64,000 nt of DNA from NCBI RefSeq assembly GCF_033343995.1, contig NZ_CP137573.1, forward strand, positions 1,426,001-1,490,000, written 5' to 3'. The notes below the pieces were generated by a model, which worked only from the letters and a program-made list of their open reading frames with translations, made no database searches and was not told the DNA's origin. Numbering within the stretch: the first letter of the stretch is position 1; every line of letters begins with the position of its first letter. The position numbers were made by a program, and so were the translations under genes. Shown here in pieces: positions 16,097-25,600 of the stretch. Source of the stretch: Streptomyces sp. HUAS YS2 (GTDB lineage: Bacteria; Actinomycetota; Actinomycetes; Streptomycetales; Streptomycetaceae).

Positions 16097-17179
16097 ATGA
16101 CGTCCCCGGCACCCGAAGTCCTCTGGTACATCATCCCGCGCGAAGGCGCCTACCCGTGGGAGCCGGCGGGCCGCCGCCCGGTCGACCTCGGCTACCTCAG
16201 GCACCTCGCCGGAACGGTCGAACGCCTCGGCTACACGGGCGCGCTGCTCGCCACCGACCTGTACGACGTCTGGCCGCTCGGCTCCGCGCTCGCGGCCTCC
16301 ACCAGCACCCGCTTCAAGCCTCTGCTCGCCGTGCACCCGGGGCTGATCTCGCCGACCCTGCTCGCCAAGATGGCCCTCAGCTTCGACAACCTCTTCGGCG
16401 GCCGGCTCCGCTTCAACGTCGTCAACGGCTCGACGAGATCCCTGCGGGAGTACGGGCTGCACGTCGAGCACGACGAGCGGTACGAGCTGAGCGCCGAGTA
16501 CTGGTCGATCGTGAAGCGCCTCACCGCCGGCGAGGTCTTCGACCACAAGGGGCGCTTCTACGACCTGAAGGACGCCGGAGCCTCGTTCCGGGACCTGCGG
16601 CCGGTCCAGGAACCGCACGTCCCGCTCTGGTTCGGCGGTTCCTCGGCCCCCGGCATCGAGATGGCCGCCGAGCACGTCGACGTCTACCTCACCTGGGGCG
16701 AGCCGCCGCACCTGCTGAAGGAGAAGCTGGACCACGTACGGGCACGGGCCGCCGCCCACGGGCGGACCCTCCGCATCGGCCTGCGCCTCCACCTCATCGT
16801 CCGCGACACCGAGGACGAGGCCTGGGCCGCGGCCGACCGGCTCCTCGACGTCACCAGCGAGGCGACGTACGCCCGGCAGCTCGGCGAACGGGCGGGCGAG
16901 GACGGCGTGGGCTGGCAGCGACAGTTCCGGCAGCACGGCGGCAAGGTGCCGGCCCGCGCCCGCGAACTGGAGACCCACCCGAACCTCTGGCCCGGCATGA
17001 GCCTGTTCCGGCCCGGCCCGGGAACGGCGGTCGTCGGCTCGACGGCCCAGGTCGTGGAGCGCCTGAAGGAGTTCCAGGAGCTGGGCGTGGACACGTTCAT
17101 TCTGTCCGGCAACCCGCTCCTGGAGGAGGCCTACCGGGTGGCCGAGACGGTGCTCCCGGCCCTGGGCGTCTCCCGCTGA
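16097..17179 (+). CDS. ssuD: SsuD-like FMNH2-dependent alkanesulfonate monooxygenase
   Basis: A 360-residue flavin-dependent luciferase-like monooxygenase. It follows E. coli SsuD closely along its length: RPVDLGYLRHLAGTVERLGYTGAL near the start, FNVVNGS (about 108-114), HVDVYLTWGEPPHLLKEK (about 194-211) and SGNPLLEEAYRVAE near the end. SsuD releases sulfite from alkanesulfonates using reduced FMN from a partner reductase. No flavin reductase is in this operon, so one must come from elsewhere. The gene starts four bases after the second binding protein. Its last 49 bases overlap the convergent symporter gene. Confidence 0.9.
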   Translation: MTSPAPEVLWYIIPREGAYPWEPAGRRPVDLGYLRHLAGTVERLGYTGALLATDLYDVWPLGSALAASTSTRFKPLLAVHPGLISPTLLAKMALSFDNLFGGRLRFNVVNGSTRSLREYGLHVEHDERYELSAEYWSIVKRLTAGEVFDHKGRFYDLKDAGASFRDLRPVQEPHVPLWFGGSSAPGIEMAAEHVDVYLTWGEPPHLLKEKLDHVRARAAAHGRTLRIGLRLHLIVRDTEDEAWAAADRLLDVTSEATYARQLGERAGEDGVGWQRQFRQHGGKVPARARELETHPNLWPGMSLFRPGPGTAVVGSTAQVVERLKEFQELGVDTFILSGNPLLEEAYRVAETVLPALGVSR

Positions 17180-18186
17180 GGCGGGGCGCCCCGGGACGGA
17201 TCCGTACGGTCCTCAGGGTCCTTCGCGCGACGCCTGGCGATGACCGCGCAGACCATCAGCTGCATCTGGTGGAAGAGCATCAGCGGCAGGACGGCCAGCG
17301 AGGCGTGGGCGCCGAAGAGGACGCTCGCCATGGGCAGGCCGGCGGCGAGGCTCTTCTTCGAGCCGGCGAACTGGATGGCGACGCGGTCCGCCCGGTCGAA
17401 GCCGAGGCGCTTCGCGCCGTACCAGGTCAGCGACAGCATCACCGCCAGCAGCACGGCCTCCACGGCGAGCAGCAGCGCGAGCCGGGCCGGGGTGACCTGG
17501 GACCAGATGCCCTGGACCATGCCCTGGCTGAAGGCGGTGTAGACGACGAGCAGGATCGAGCCCCGGTCCACGTGGCCGAGGACCTTCTTGTGCCTAACCA
17601 GGAAGGACCCGATCCAGCGGCGCAGGAACTGGCCCGCCAGGAACGGCACGAGCAGCTGGAAGACGATCTTCAGGAGGGAGTCGGCGGAGAAGCCGCCCGC
17701 GCTGCCGCCGAGCAGGGCCGCGGCGAGCAGCGGCGTGAGCACGATCCCCGCGAGCGACGAGAACGAGCCCGCGCAGATCGCCGCGGGCACGTTGCCGCGC
17801 GCGACCGAGGTGAAGGCGATCGAGGACTGGATGGTGGACGGCACCAGGCACAGGAAGAGCAGTCCGCTGTACAACGGTGGGGTGAGGACCGCCGGGACCA
17901 GTCCCTTCGCCGCCAGCCCGAGCAGCGGGAACACCGCGAAGGTACAGATCAGGACCATGAGGTGGAGCCGCCAGTGGCGCAGGCCGTCGAGCGCGTCGCG
18001 GGTGGAGAGCCGGACCCCGTACAGGAAGAACAGCAGCGCGATCGCCCCGGTCGACACCCCGCCGACGAGGTCCGCCGCGGCCCCCGAGGCGGGCAGCAGC
18101 GCGGCGAGTCCGACCGTGCCGTGCAGCGCCAGGATGTACGGGTCGATCGGCAGCCAGGACGGCAGCAGGGTCGTGCGGCGGCTCAT
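17131..18186 (-). CDS. Bile acid:sodium symporter family (SLC10/YfeH-like) transporter
   Basis: A 351-residue membrane protein with about nine to ten hydrophobic segments. Typical family stretches are LFFLYGVRLS (about residues 46-55), LCLVPSTIQSSIAFTSVARGNVPAA (about 107-131) and FAGSKKSLAAGLPMASVLF (about 269-287). Substrate is unknown; the SBF-like branch includes YfeH-type carriers. The C-terminal 35 residues are hydrophilic and run antisense into the 3' end of the monooxygenase gene. It is divergent from a LysR regulator, which probably controls it. Confidence 0.9.
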   Translation of the reverse strand: MSRRTTLLPSWLPIDPYILALHGTVGLAALLPASGAAADLVGGVSTGAIALLFFLYGVRLSTRDALDGLRHWRLHLMVLICTFAVFPLLGLAAKGLVPAVLTPPLYSGLLFLCLVPSTIQSSIAFTSVARGNVPAAICAGSFSSLAGIVLTPLLAAALLGGSAGGFSADSLLKIVFQLLVPFLAGQFLRRWIGSFLVRHKKVLGHVDRGSILLVVYTAFSQGMVQGIWSQVTPARLALLLAVEAVLLAVMLSLTWYGAKRLGFDRADRVAIQFAGSKKSLAAGLPMASVLFGAHASLAVLPLMLFHQMQLMVCAVIARRRAKDPEDRTDPSRGAPPQRETPRAGSTVSATR

Positions 18187-18282
18187 GTGCTCCAGCTTGC
18201 TCTCGGGAGTGGGGTGGCCTGTCGGGGCCTCCCATCCTGCTCCAGGACGTCGTGATCGGGAATCCCGCACAGCGCACTGACT

Positions 18283-18303
18283 GTCATCACGATCTGCGAT
18301 GAC
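18283..18303. promoter_or_regulatory. Inverted repeat, candidate LysR-type binding site
   Basis: GTCATC-N9-GATGAC lies between the divergent symporter and LysR genes, immediately upstream of the TAACCT box. The arms are perfect. Confidence 0.55.
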
Positions 18304-18308
18304 GGCGC

Positions 18309-18314
18309 TAACCT
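18309..18314 (+). promoter_or_regulatory. -10 box TAACCT
   Basis: TAACCT lies seven bases before the GTG of the LysR gene and directly follows the inverted repeat, as in an autorepressed promoter. Confidence 0.5.
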
Positions 18315-18321
18315 GGGGAGC

Positions 18322-19188
18322 GTGTACGACACCTCCCAGCTCCGTACCTTCCTCGCGGTCGCGCAGACCCTGAGCTTCACGCAGGCCGCGCACCGGCTCG
18401 GGGTGCGGCAGTCGACGGTGAGCCAGCACGTGCGGCGGCTCGAGGACGCGACGGGCCGGCCGCTGTTCACGCGGGACACGCACAGCGTGGAGCTGACCGA
18501 GGACGGCGAGGCGATGCTCGGCTTCGCGCGGACGATCCTCCAGGCCCACGAGCGCGCCGCCGCCTTCTTCACCGGGACGCGGCTGCGCGGGCGGCTGCGG
18601 TTCGGGGCGTCGGAGGACTTCGTGCTGACCCGGCTGCCGGAGATCCTGGAGTCGTTCCGGCGCGAGCATCCCGAGGTCGACCTGGAGCTGACCGTCGAAC
18701 TGTCGGGGACGCTGAACGCGCGGCTGGAGGCGGGGCGGCTCGATCTGATCCTGGCGAAGCGGCGGGGCGAGGAGACGCACGGCGAGCTGGTCTGGCAGGA
18801 CGCGCTGGTGTGGATCGGCGCGCCGCGCCTGCGTCTCGATCCGGACCGGCCGGTCCCGCTGATCGTCTTCCCGCCGCCCGGGATCACCCGGGCCCGCGCG
18901 CTGGAGGCGCTGGAGGCGCAGGGCCGGGCGTGGCGGATCGCGTGCACGAGCAGCAGTCTGAGTGCGAACGTCGCCGCGGCGCGAGCGGGCCTGGGCGTGA
19001 TGGCGCACACCCGGGGGCTCGTACCGCCGGGGCTCGAACCGGTCCCGGCGCGGGCCGGGCTGCCGGAACTGGGGGACGTGGACTTCGTGCTGCGCAAGGG
19101 CCGGCGGCGCGGGGCGGCGCAGGAGGCGGCGGACGCGCTGGCCGCGGCGATCCTGGCGGGCGGCGACCGCCTGCACCGTCCGCGCTGA
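18322..19188 (+). CDS. LysR family transcriptional regulator
   Basis: A 288-residue LysR protein. The N-terminal helix-turn-helix is LRTFLAVAQTLSFTQAAHRLGVRQSTVSQHVRRLED (about residues 7-42), followed by the periplasmic-binding-like effector domain. It starts at GTG 18322 after a -10 box at leaderless distance. The divergent arrangement with the symporter and the inverted repeat between them point to local control of that transporter, with autoregulation. The ligand is unknown. Confidence 0.92.
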   Translation: MYDTSQLRTFLAVAQTLSFTQAAHRLGVRQSTVSQHVRRLEDATGRPLFTRDTHSVELTEDGEAMLGFARTILQAHERAAAFFTGTRLRGRLRFGASEDFVLTRLPEILESFRREHPEVDLELTVELSGTLNARLEAGRLDLILAKRRGEETHGELVWQDALVWIGAPRLRLDPDRPVPLIVFPPPGITRARALEALEAQGRAWRIACTSSSLSANVAAARAGLGVMAHTRGLVPPGLEPVPARAGLPELGDVDFVLRKGRRRGAAQEAADALAAAILAGGDRLHRPR

Positions 19189-19464
19189 GCAGGCCGCCCG
19201 CCCGACGGGTCCACCCGCCGGGGGTGCCGCGTGTCAGGGCCGTACGGATTCTGTGGAGATTCGGGCCCACGCTGCTTACCGGACAGTCAGTAACCGCCCC
19301 CGAACACCCGTTCCTTGGCTCGGTTCCCCGTCCTGACCTGTGGTGATGCCGGTTGTCCGGAGTTCGTGAAGGCCCTCCCGCCGGGCCCGCCCGTGGGGTA
19401 CCGTCACCCGCGCCATGCGGAGCGTGACCAACGCGCTCCGGGGAGCAGGGCAAGGAGCGGGTCA

Positions 19465-21288
19465 TTGCGCGAGTTCACCGTGCCGCCGGTCGAGGCGGCG
19501 CCTCATGTCGGCGGTCTGGCGGACGCCGTGTTCGATCACGCCTCGACGGAGCCGGGCCGGGTGGCGCTGGGCCGCAAGGACGCGTCCGGCGTGTGGCGGG
19601 ACGTGACCGCGGCGCGGTTCCGCGACGAGGTGCTGGCCCTGGCGAAGGGTCTGATCGCGCAGGGCGTGCGGTTCGGCGACCGGGTCGCCCTGATGTCGCG
19701 CACCCGCTACGAGTGGACGGTGTTCGACTTCGCGCTGTGGACGATCGGCGCGCAGTCCGTGCCGGTGTACCCGACGTCCTCCGCCGAGCAGGTCTTCTGG
19801 ATGCTGCACGACGCGGAGGTCACGGCGTGCGTGGTGGAGCACGAGGACCACGCGATGACGATCGGTTCGGTGGTCGACCGGCTGCCGCGCCTGAAGCGGC
19901 TGTGGCAGCTGGACGCGGGCGCGGTCCACGAGCTGAGCGCGGCGGGCACGGACATCGACGACGAGGTCGTGCACCGGCACCGGCGGGCGGTGACGCCCGA
20001 GTCGGTGGCGACGATCATCTACACCTCGGGAACCACGGGCCGACCCAAGGGCTGCGTGATCACCCACGCCAACTTCATGTTCGAGACGGACACGATGATC
20101 GGCCGCTGGGAGCCGGTGTTCCACTCGAAGCCGGGTGACGAGGCGTCGACGCTGCTGTTCCTGCCGCTCGCCCATGTCTTCGGGCGGATGGTGGAGGTGG
20201 CGGCGATCCGGGGCGGGGTGAAGCTCGGGCACCAGCCGGTGCTCCAGGCGTCGGCGCTGCTGCCGGACCTGGCGACGTTCCGGCCGTCGTTCATCCTGGC
20301 GGTGCCGTACATCTTCGAGAAGGTGTTCCACGCGGCCCGCCGGAAGGCGGAGGCCGACGGCAAGGCGGGACCGTTCGACAAGGCGGTCGACGTGGCGGTG
20401 CGGTACGCGGAGGCCCTGGAGCACAAGGCGTTCGGGCTGGGTCCCGGGCCGTCGGCGGCCCTGCGGGTGCAGCACCAGTTCTTCGAGAAGCTGGTGTACA
20501 CGAAGGTCCGCGAGGCGATGGGCGGCCGGGTGCGGCACGCGATGTCCGGCGGTTCTGGCATGGAGCGGCGGCTCGGGCTCTTCTTCGAGGGCGCGGGCGT
20601 CACGATCTTCGAGGGGTACGGGCTGACGGAGTCGTCGGCGGCGGCCACCGCGAACCCGCCGGAGCGGACCAGGTACGGGACGGTCGGCATGCCGATCCCG
20701 GGGACGACGGTGCACATCGCGGAGGACGGGGAGATCTGGCTGCACGGCGGGCATGTCTTCTCCGGGTACCTGAACGATCCGAAGGCCACCGGCGCCGTGC
20801 TGAACGACGGCTGGCTGGCGACCGGGGACCTGGGCGCGCTCGACGAGGACGGCTATCTGACGATCACCGGGCGGAAGAAGGAGATCCTGGTGACCTCGGG
20901 CGGCAAGAGCGTGTCGCCGGCCGGTCTGGAGGAGCGGGTGCGCTCGCATCCGCTGGTCGCGCAGTGCATCGTCGTCGGCAACGACCGCCCGTACATCGCG
21001 GCGCTGATCACGGTCGACCCGGAGGCGGTGGAGCACTGGCTGGCGATCCAGGGCCGGCCGCCGCTGAAGCCGGCGGAGCTGGTGCGCGATCCGGTGCTGG
21101 AGACGGAGCTGCGGCGGGCGGTGGTGGCGGCGAACACGCTGGTCTCGCAGGCCGAGTCGATCCGCACCTTCCGGATCCTGGCGCATCCGTTCTCCGAGGA
21201 GCACGGGCTGCTCACACCGTCGCTGAAGCTGAAGCGGAAGGCGATCGAGCTGGCGTACGAGGCGGAGGTCGACGCGCTGTACGGCTGA
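19465..21288 (+). CDS. Long-chain fatty acid-CoA ligase (AMP-forming)
   Basis: A 607-residue adenylate-forming enzyme. Motifs in order: the P loop IIYTSGTTGRPKG (about residues 188-200), YGLTESSAAAT (about 388-398), TGDLGALDEDGYLTITGRKKE (about 453-473) and a C-terminal lysine in TPSLKLKRK. These are the A3, A5, A7/A8 and A10 cores of acyl-CoA synthetases, which activate fatty acids to acyl-AMP and then acyl-CoA. The start is a TTG with AAGGAG eight bases upstream; the frame is open further 5' but with poor signals. No beta-oxidation genes are adjacent. Confidence 0.92.
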   Translation: MREFTVPPVEAAPHVGGLADAVFDHASTEPGRVALGRKDASGVWRDVTAARFRDEVLALAKGLIAQGVRFGDRVALMSRTRYEWTVFDFALWTIGAQSVPVYPTSSAEQVFWMLHDAEVTACVVEHEDHAMTIGSVVDRLPRLKRLWQLDAGAVHELSAAGTDIDDEVVHRHRRAVTPESVATIIYTSGTTGRPKGCVITHANFMFETDTMIGRWEPVFHSKPGDEASTLLFLPLAHVFGRMVEVAAIRGGVKLGHQPVLQASALLPDLATFRPSFILAVPYIFEKVFHAARRKAEADGKAGPFDKAVDVAVRYAEALEHKAFGLGPGPSAALRVQHQFFEKLVYTKVREAMGGRVRHAMSGGSGMERRLGLFFEGAGVTIFEGYGLTESSAAATANPPERTRYGTVGMPIPGTTVHIAEDGEIWLHGGHVFSGYLNDPKATGAVLNDGWLATGDLGALDEDGYLTITGRKKEILVTSGGKSVSPAGLEERVRSHPLVAQCIVVGNDRPYIAALITVDPEAVEHWLAIQGRPPLKPAELVRDPVLETELRRAVVAANTLVSQAESIRTFRILAHPFSEEHGLLTPSLKLKRKAIELAYEAEVDALYG

Positions 21289-21324
21289 GGGGAGCGGCGG
21301 CCCCTCGGTACCCTCCACGATTCC

Positions 21325-21370
21325 TGACGCATCATCAATTGACGCTGCATCAGTTATTGACGGTTCATCA
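21325..21370. promoter_or_regulatory. Three tandem operator-like sites TGACG-N3-CATCA
   Basis: Three copies occur at 21325-21337, 21340-21352 and 21358-21370. Each is TGACG, three variable bases, then CATCA, a near-palindrome of the half site TGAYG. Start-to-start spacing is 15 and 18 bp. They end 43 bases before the start of the binding-protein gene, where they could regulate the transporter operon. Confidence 0.7.
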
Positions 21371-21413
21371 GACCGGTCACAGAATGCGGTCACCCGACGG
21401 AGGGACGACCGAC

Positions 21414-22670
21414 GTGTCCAGACCGATCCGCACCCTCGCCGCCGCGGCAGCGGCCCTGCTCCTGGCCACCGCCTGCAACTCCGCCTCCACCGGAGGGACG
21501 TCCGAGAAGCCCGGCGCCTCCGCACGCGGAGTCACCACGGACTCCATCAAGGTGGGCGGCATCGTCTCGATGACGACCGCCAGCGGCTACTCCAAGAAGG
21601 ACACCGACCTCGGGGCGCGCGCCCGCTACGAACGCGCCAACGCCGAGGGCGGGATCAACGGACGGAAGATCGAGTACCTGGGCGCCGAGGACGACGGCCA
21701 GGACCCGGCCAGGAACCTCGCCGCCGCCCGCAAACTCGTCCAGCAGGACCAGGTGTTCGCGGTCTCCCCGATGAGCTCCGTCACCTTCTCCGGCGCCGAC
21801 TTCCTCGAAGGCCAGAAGGTGCCGACCGTCGGCTGGGGCACGTTGCCCTCGTTCTGCGGGCCCAAGCACCTGTACGGGTTCAACGGTTGCCTCGTCCCGA
21901 TGCCCGGCGGCACCCTCAACCAGACCTGGCCGGAGGGCCTGGCCACCGTCCTCGGCGGCAGCGCCGGCAAGTCGGTCGCCCTGCTCGCCAACGACAACGA
22001 CGCGGGCAAGTTCGGCATCCGCACCTTCACCAAGGGATTCACCTCGGCCGGCTTCAAGGTCTCGTACGCCAAGGCCGCCGTGCCCGCGACCTCGCTGCCG
22101 AGCGACTGGTCCGCGTACACCAAGGAGATCATGCGCTCGGCCGGCGGCAAGGCCCCGGACGCGGTGGTCTCGGTGATGCAGACCCCGTACAACATCGGCC
22201 TGTTCACGGCGCTGAAGCGGTCCGGGTTCACCGGGGTGATCTCCGACCCGACCGACTACGACCCGGGACTGCTCGCCAAGGACGCCACCCGGCAGGCGCT
22301 CGACGGGGTGCACGTGCTGCTCCAGTTCCAGCCCTTCGAGGCGGACACCCCGGCGATGCGGCAGTTCAAGGCGGACATCAAGAAGGCCGCCGGCGGGAAG
22401 GACGTACCGCTCAACATGCACATGATGACCGGGTACATGTCCGCCGACCTGTTCCTGTCGATCGCGGCGAAGGCCGGCAAGGACCTCACCGTCGACTCGT
22501 TCCAGAAGGCCGCCTCGTCGTTCTCCGACTCCGGGACGCTCGTCGGCGACCGCGCCGAGCCGCGCGGCCAGAAGGAGAGCTTCGGCTGCGGGGCGTTGGT
22601 CCGGCTGAAGAACGGGCGGTACGAGATCGCCGTGCCGTTCAAGTGCTACGAACCGATCCCGTTCGGGTAG
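21414..22670 (+). CDS. ABC transporter substrate-binding lipoprotein, branched-chain amino acid (LivJ/UrtA) type
   Basis: A 418-residue lipoprotein from GTG 21414, with GGAGGG upstream; the ATG at 21384 is less likely because that ribosome site would be inside the gene. The lipobox is LATAC (Cys about 22). The Peripla_BP_6 fold is shown by SIKVGGIVSM, ARYERANAEGGINGRKI and EDDGQDPARNLAAARKLV. It is followed after 12 bases by the fused permease/ATPase gene and then LivG, so it supplies that importer. Ligand unknown: amino acids, amides or other small organics are typical. Confidence 0.92.
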   Translation: MSRPIRTLAAAAAALLLATACNSASTGGTSEKPGASARGVTTDSIKVGGIVSMTTASGYSKKDTDLGARARYERANAEGGINGRKIEYLGAEDDGQDPARNLAAARKLVQQDQVFAVSPMSSVTFSGADFLEGQKVPTVGWGTLPSFCGPKHLYGFNGCLVPMPGGTLNQTWPEGLATVLGGSAGKSVALLANDNDAGKFGIRTFTKGFTSAGFKVSYAKAAVPATSLPSDWSAYTKEIMRSAGGKAPDAVVSVMQTPYNIGLFTALKRSGFTGVISDPTDYDPGLLAKDATRQALDGVHVLLQFQPFEADTPAMRQFKADIKKAAGGKDVPLNMHMMTGYMSADLFLSIAAKAGKDLTVDSFQKAASSFSDSGTLVGDRAEPRGQKESFGCGALVRLKNGRYEIAVPFKCYEPIPFG

Positions 22671-22682
22671 GGGTCCGGAAAC

Positions 22683-25600
22683 GTGGGTGACCTGCTGGGC
22701 TTCGTCCTGAGCGGGCTGGTCTCGGGCGCGCTGTACGCGCTGCTCGCGACCGGGCTCGTCCTGTCCTACTCGGCCTCCGGTCTGTTCAACTTCGCGCACG
22801 GCACGACCGCGTACCTGTGCGCGCTCGCCTTCTACGAGCTGCACTCCGGCTTCGGCTGGCCGGCCGTGCCGACCGCGCTGCTGCTGGTCTTCGTGGTCGC
22901 GCCGGGGATCGGGTGGGGCCTCGACCGGCTGATGTTCCGCAAGCTCGCCCGGGTCGGCGAGACCGCGCAGATCGTCGCCACCATCGGTCTGCTGGTCGCG
23001 CTGCCGGCGGCCGGGCTCGGCGTGGTGGAGCTCCTGGAGCGGGCGGGCGCGCCGGTCGAACCGGCGGAGAACCAGTTCGGGCTGCCGGGGGTCGGGCCGA
23101 GCCCGGCGGTGTCCTGGCAGCCGGTGGACGGCGTCGGCGTCGACTCCGACCAGCTGATCACCTGGCTGGCGACCGCCGTCGCCGCGGCGGCGCTCTGGGT
23201 GCTGCTGCGGCACACCCGGCTGGGGCTGCGGCTGCGGGCCTCCGTCGACGACCGGTCGCTGGTGGAACTGCGCGGGATCGACGCGGACCGGCTGTCGTCG
23301 GTGGCGTGGATGCTGTCGTCCGGGCTCGCGGGCCTGGCGGGGGTCCTCGCGACACCGCTGCTCGGACTCTCCGCGCACGACTACACACTGTTCCTGTTCG
23401 TCTCGGCGACGGCGGCGGTGCTCGGACGCTTCGCGTCCGTCCCGCTGGCGTTCGCGGGCGGGCTGGGGCTCGGGGTGCTGCAGAACCTGGTGGCGGGGTA
23501 CGCGTCGTTCGCGGAGAGCATCACCGGGTTCCGTACGGCGGTGCCGTTCCTGATCCTGTTCGGCGGGCTGCTGGTCCTCGCCCGGCGACAGCGGGCGGCG
23601 GGCACGGCCGCGGTGGACCCGCCGCCGGTGGACTACCTGGACGGCCGGTCGCCGGCGCGGCGGTGGGGTGTGTGGGTGGTGGCGGGCACTCTGCTGGCGG
23701 CCGCTTTCCACACGGTGACCACGCCCTTCTGGAGCGGGATCCTCGCGCAGGGGCTCGCGATCGGGCTGGTGTTCCTGTCGTTCACGGTGGTGACGGGGCT
23801 CGGCGCGATGGTCTCGCTGGCGCAGGCGACGTTCGTGACCGGCGCGGCGCTGGTCGCCGGGCTGCTGATGAGCCACGGCGTGCCGTTCGCGGCGGCGGCG
23901 CTGGTCGGCACGGGGGCGGCGGCGCTGCTCGGCGCGGTGGTGGCGCTACCGGCGCTCCGGCTGGGCGGGCGGTCGCTGGCCCTGGCGACGCTGGCGCTGG
24001 CGTTCCTCGCGGACCAGGTGCTGTTCCAGTTCCGGTGGCTGCGCAACGGTGACACCGGGTGGGAGATCCCCCGTCCGGTCCTCGGCCCGCTGGACCTGAG
24101 CGACGACCGGGCGTTCGGGGTGACGCTGGTGGTGCTGTGCGGGGCGGTCGTATGGGGGCTGACCCGGCTGCGGGAGTCCCCGTGGGGCCGCGCGATGCTC
24201 GCGGTCCGCTCGTCGCCGGCGGCCGCGGCGGCGTCCGGGGTGTCGGTGATCCGCACGAAGCTGCTGCTGTTCACGGTGTCGGCGGGGCTCGCGGGGTTCG
24301 GCGGCGTGCTGTACGCGTCGTACAACACGCGGATCACGGCGACGGACTTCACGGCGATGACGGGTCTGGTGTGGCTGGCGGTGGTGGTCGCGGCGGGTGT
24401 GCGGCGACCGCAGTTCGCGGTGGTGGCGGGGCTCGTGTACGCGCTGGTCCCGCACGTCCTGACGGAGTACGTGACGGAGTCCGCGCACCTCCCGGTGATC
24501 CTCTTCGGCCTGGCGGGCCTCGCCCTGGCGAACGACCCGGACGGCTACTGCGCGGCCATCCCGACCCGACTGCACGCACGACGCGCGGCGCGGGCGGGGG
24601 CCGCGAGCGCTGCTCCCCCAACCCACCCCTTCCCGAAACCGGGGTCAAGCCCCCGGCCCCCCGAGGCGGTCGGCGTCACCACGCCGCGGGCAGGCGGCGT
24701 CGGAGCCGGCGCGGGCACCGCGCCGCGGGCGGACGGAGGCGAGGTCGGCGCAGGCACCGAGCCGGGCGCGGGTAGCGGCAGCTTCGCGCCGCACGACGGC
24801 AGGGACAAACCCGCCACGGGTGTCGTCGGAGCGCACGCCGACGCGCCGAGCGCGGCGGGCTCCGCTGACGACAACGGCTCCAAGACACACGGCAGCTCCG
24901 CACCTCAGGCGGGCGAGAGCGGGAACGTCGCGGGCGGCGTCGGGTCGCGCGCCGGCGGTGCGAGCGCGGTGCGCGGAGCCGGTGACGCCGGCTCGGCGGC
25001 GCGCGGCGGACCCGCGCCGCGGGAGCGTGTTCCCGTCCAAGGTGGTTCGGGCACCGCGCCCGTAGCCTCACCCGCTTCCGGCTCCGCGCCGCGGGAGCGT
25101 GTTCCCGCGCAGGGTGGGCCGGGCGTCGTGCCTGCGCTTGAGCTTCATGGCGTGTCCGCCGCGTATGGCGGGGTCGCGGTGGTGCGGGGGGTGGATCTTG
25201 TCGTGCGGGGCGGGGAGATCGTCGTGTTGCTCGGGGCCAACGGGGCCGGGAAGTCGACGTTGTGCCGGGTGGCCGCCGGGGTGCTGCCCGCGGAGCGGGG
25301 GCGGGTGCTCGTACGGGGGCGGGAGGCGACCGCGGACGGGGCCGTACGGCGGGCCCGGCGCGGGGTGCTGCTGGCGCCCGAGGGGCGGGGGATCTTCGCG
25401 GGGCTGTCCATCGAGGAGAACCTGGCGCTCCAACTGGACGGCAAGGACGACCGGGAGGCCGTGTACGCACGCTTCCCCGCGCTCGCCGCGCGCCGCGCGG
25501 TGCTCGCCGGCGCCCTGTCCGGCGGCGAGCAGCAACTGCTCGCGCTCGCGCCGCTGCTCCAGCGTCCGCCCGCCGTCCTCGTCGCCGACGAGCCGTCCCT

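Noticed and set aside
19462..21525. Minus-strand frame of 687 codons antisense to the acyl-CoA ligase
   Set aside because: No recognisable domain, biased composition; the plus strand carries all AMP-binding motifs.
21390..23876. Minus-strand frame of 828 codons antisense to the liv-type genes
   Set aside because: Low-complexity Arg/Gln/His-rich translation, opposite genes with clear lipobox and permease motifs; the frame is open because GC-rich third positions lack stop codons.
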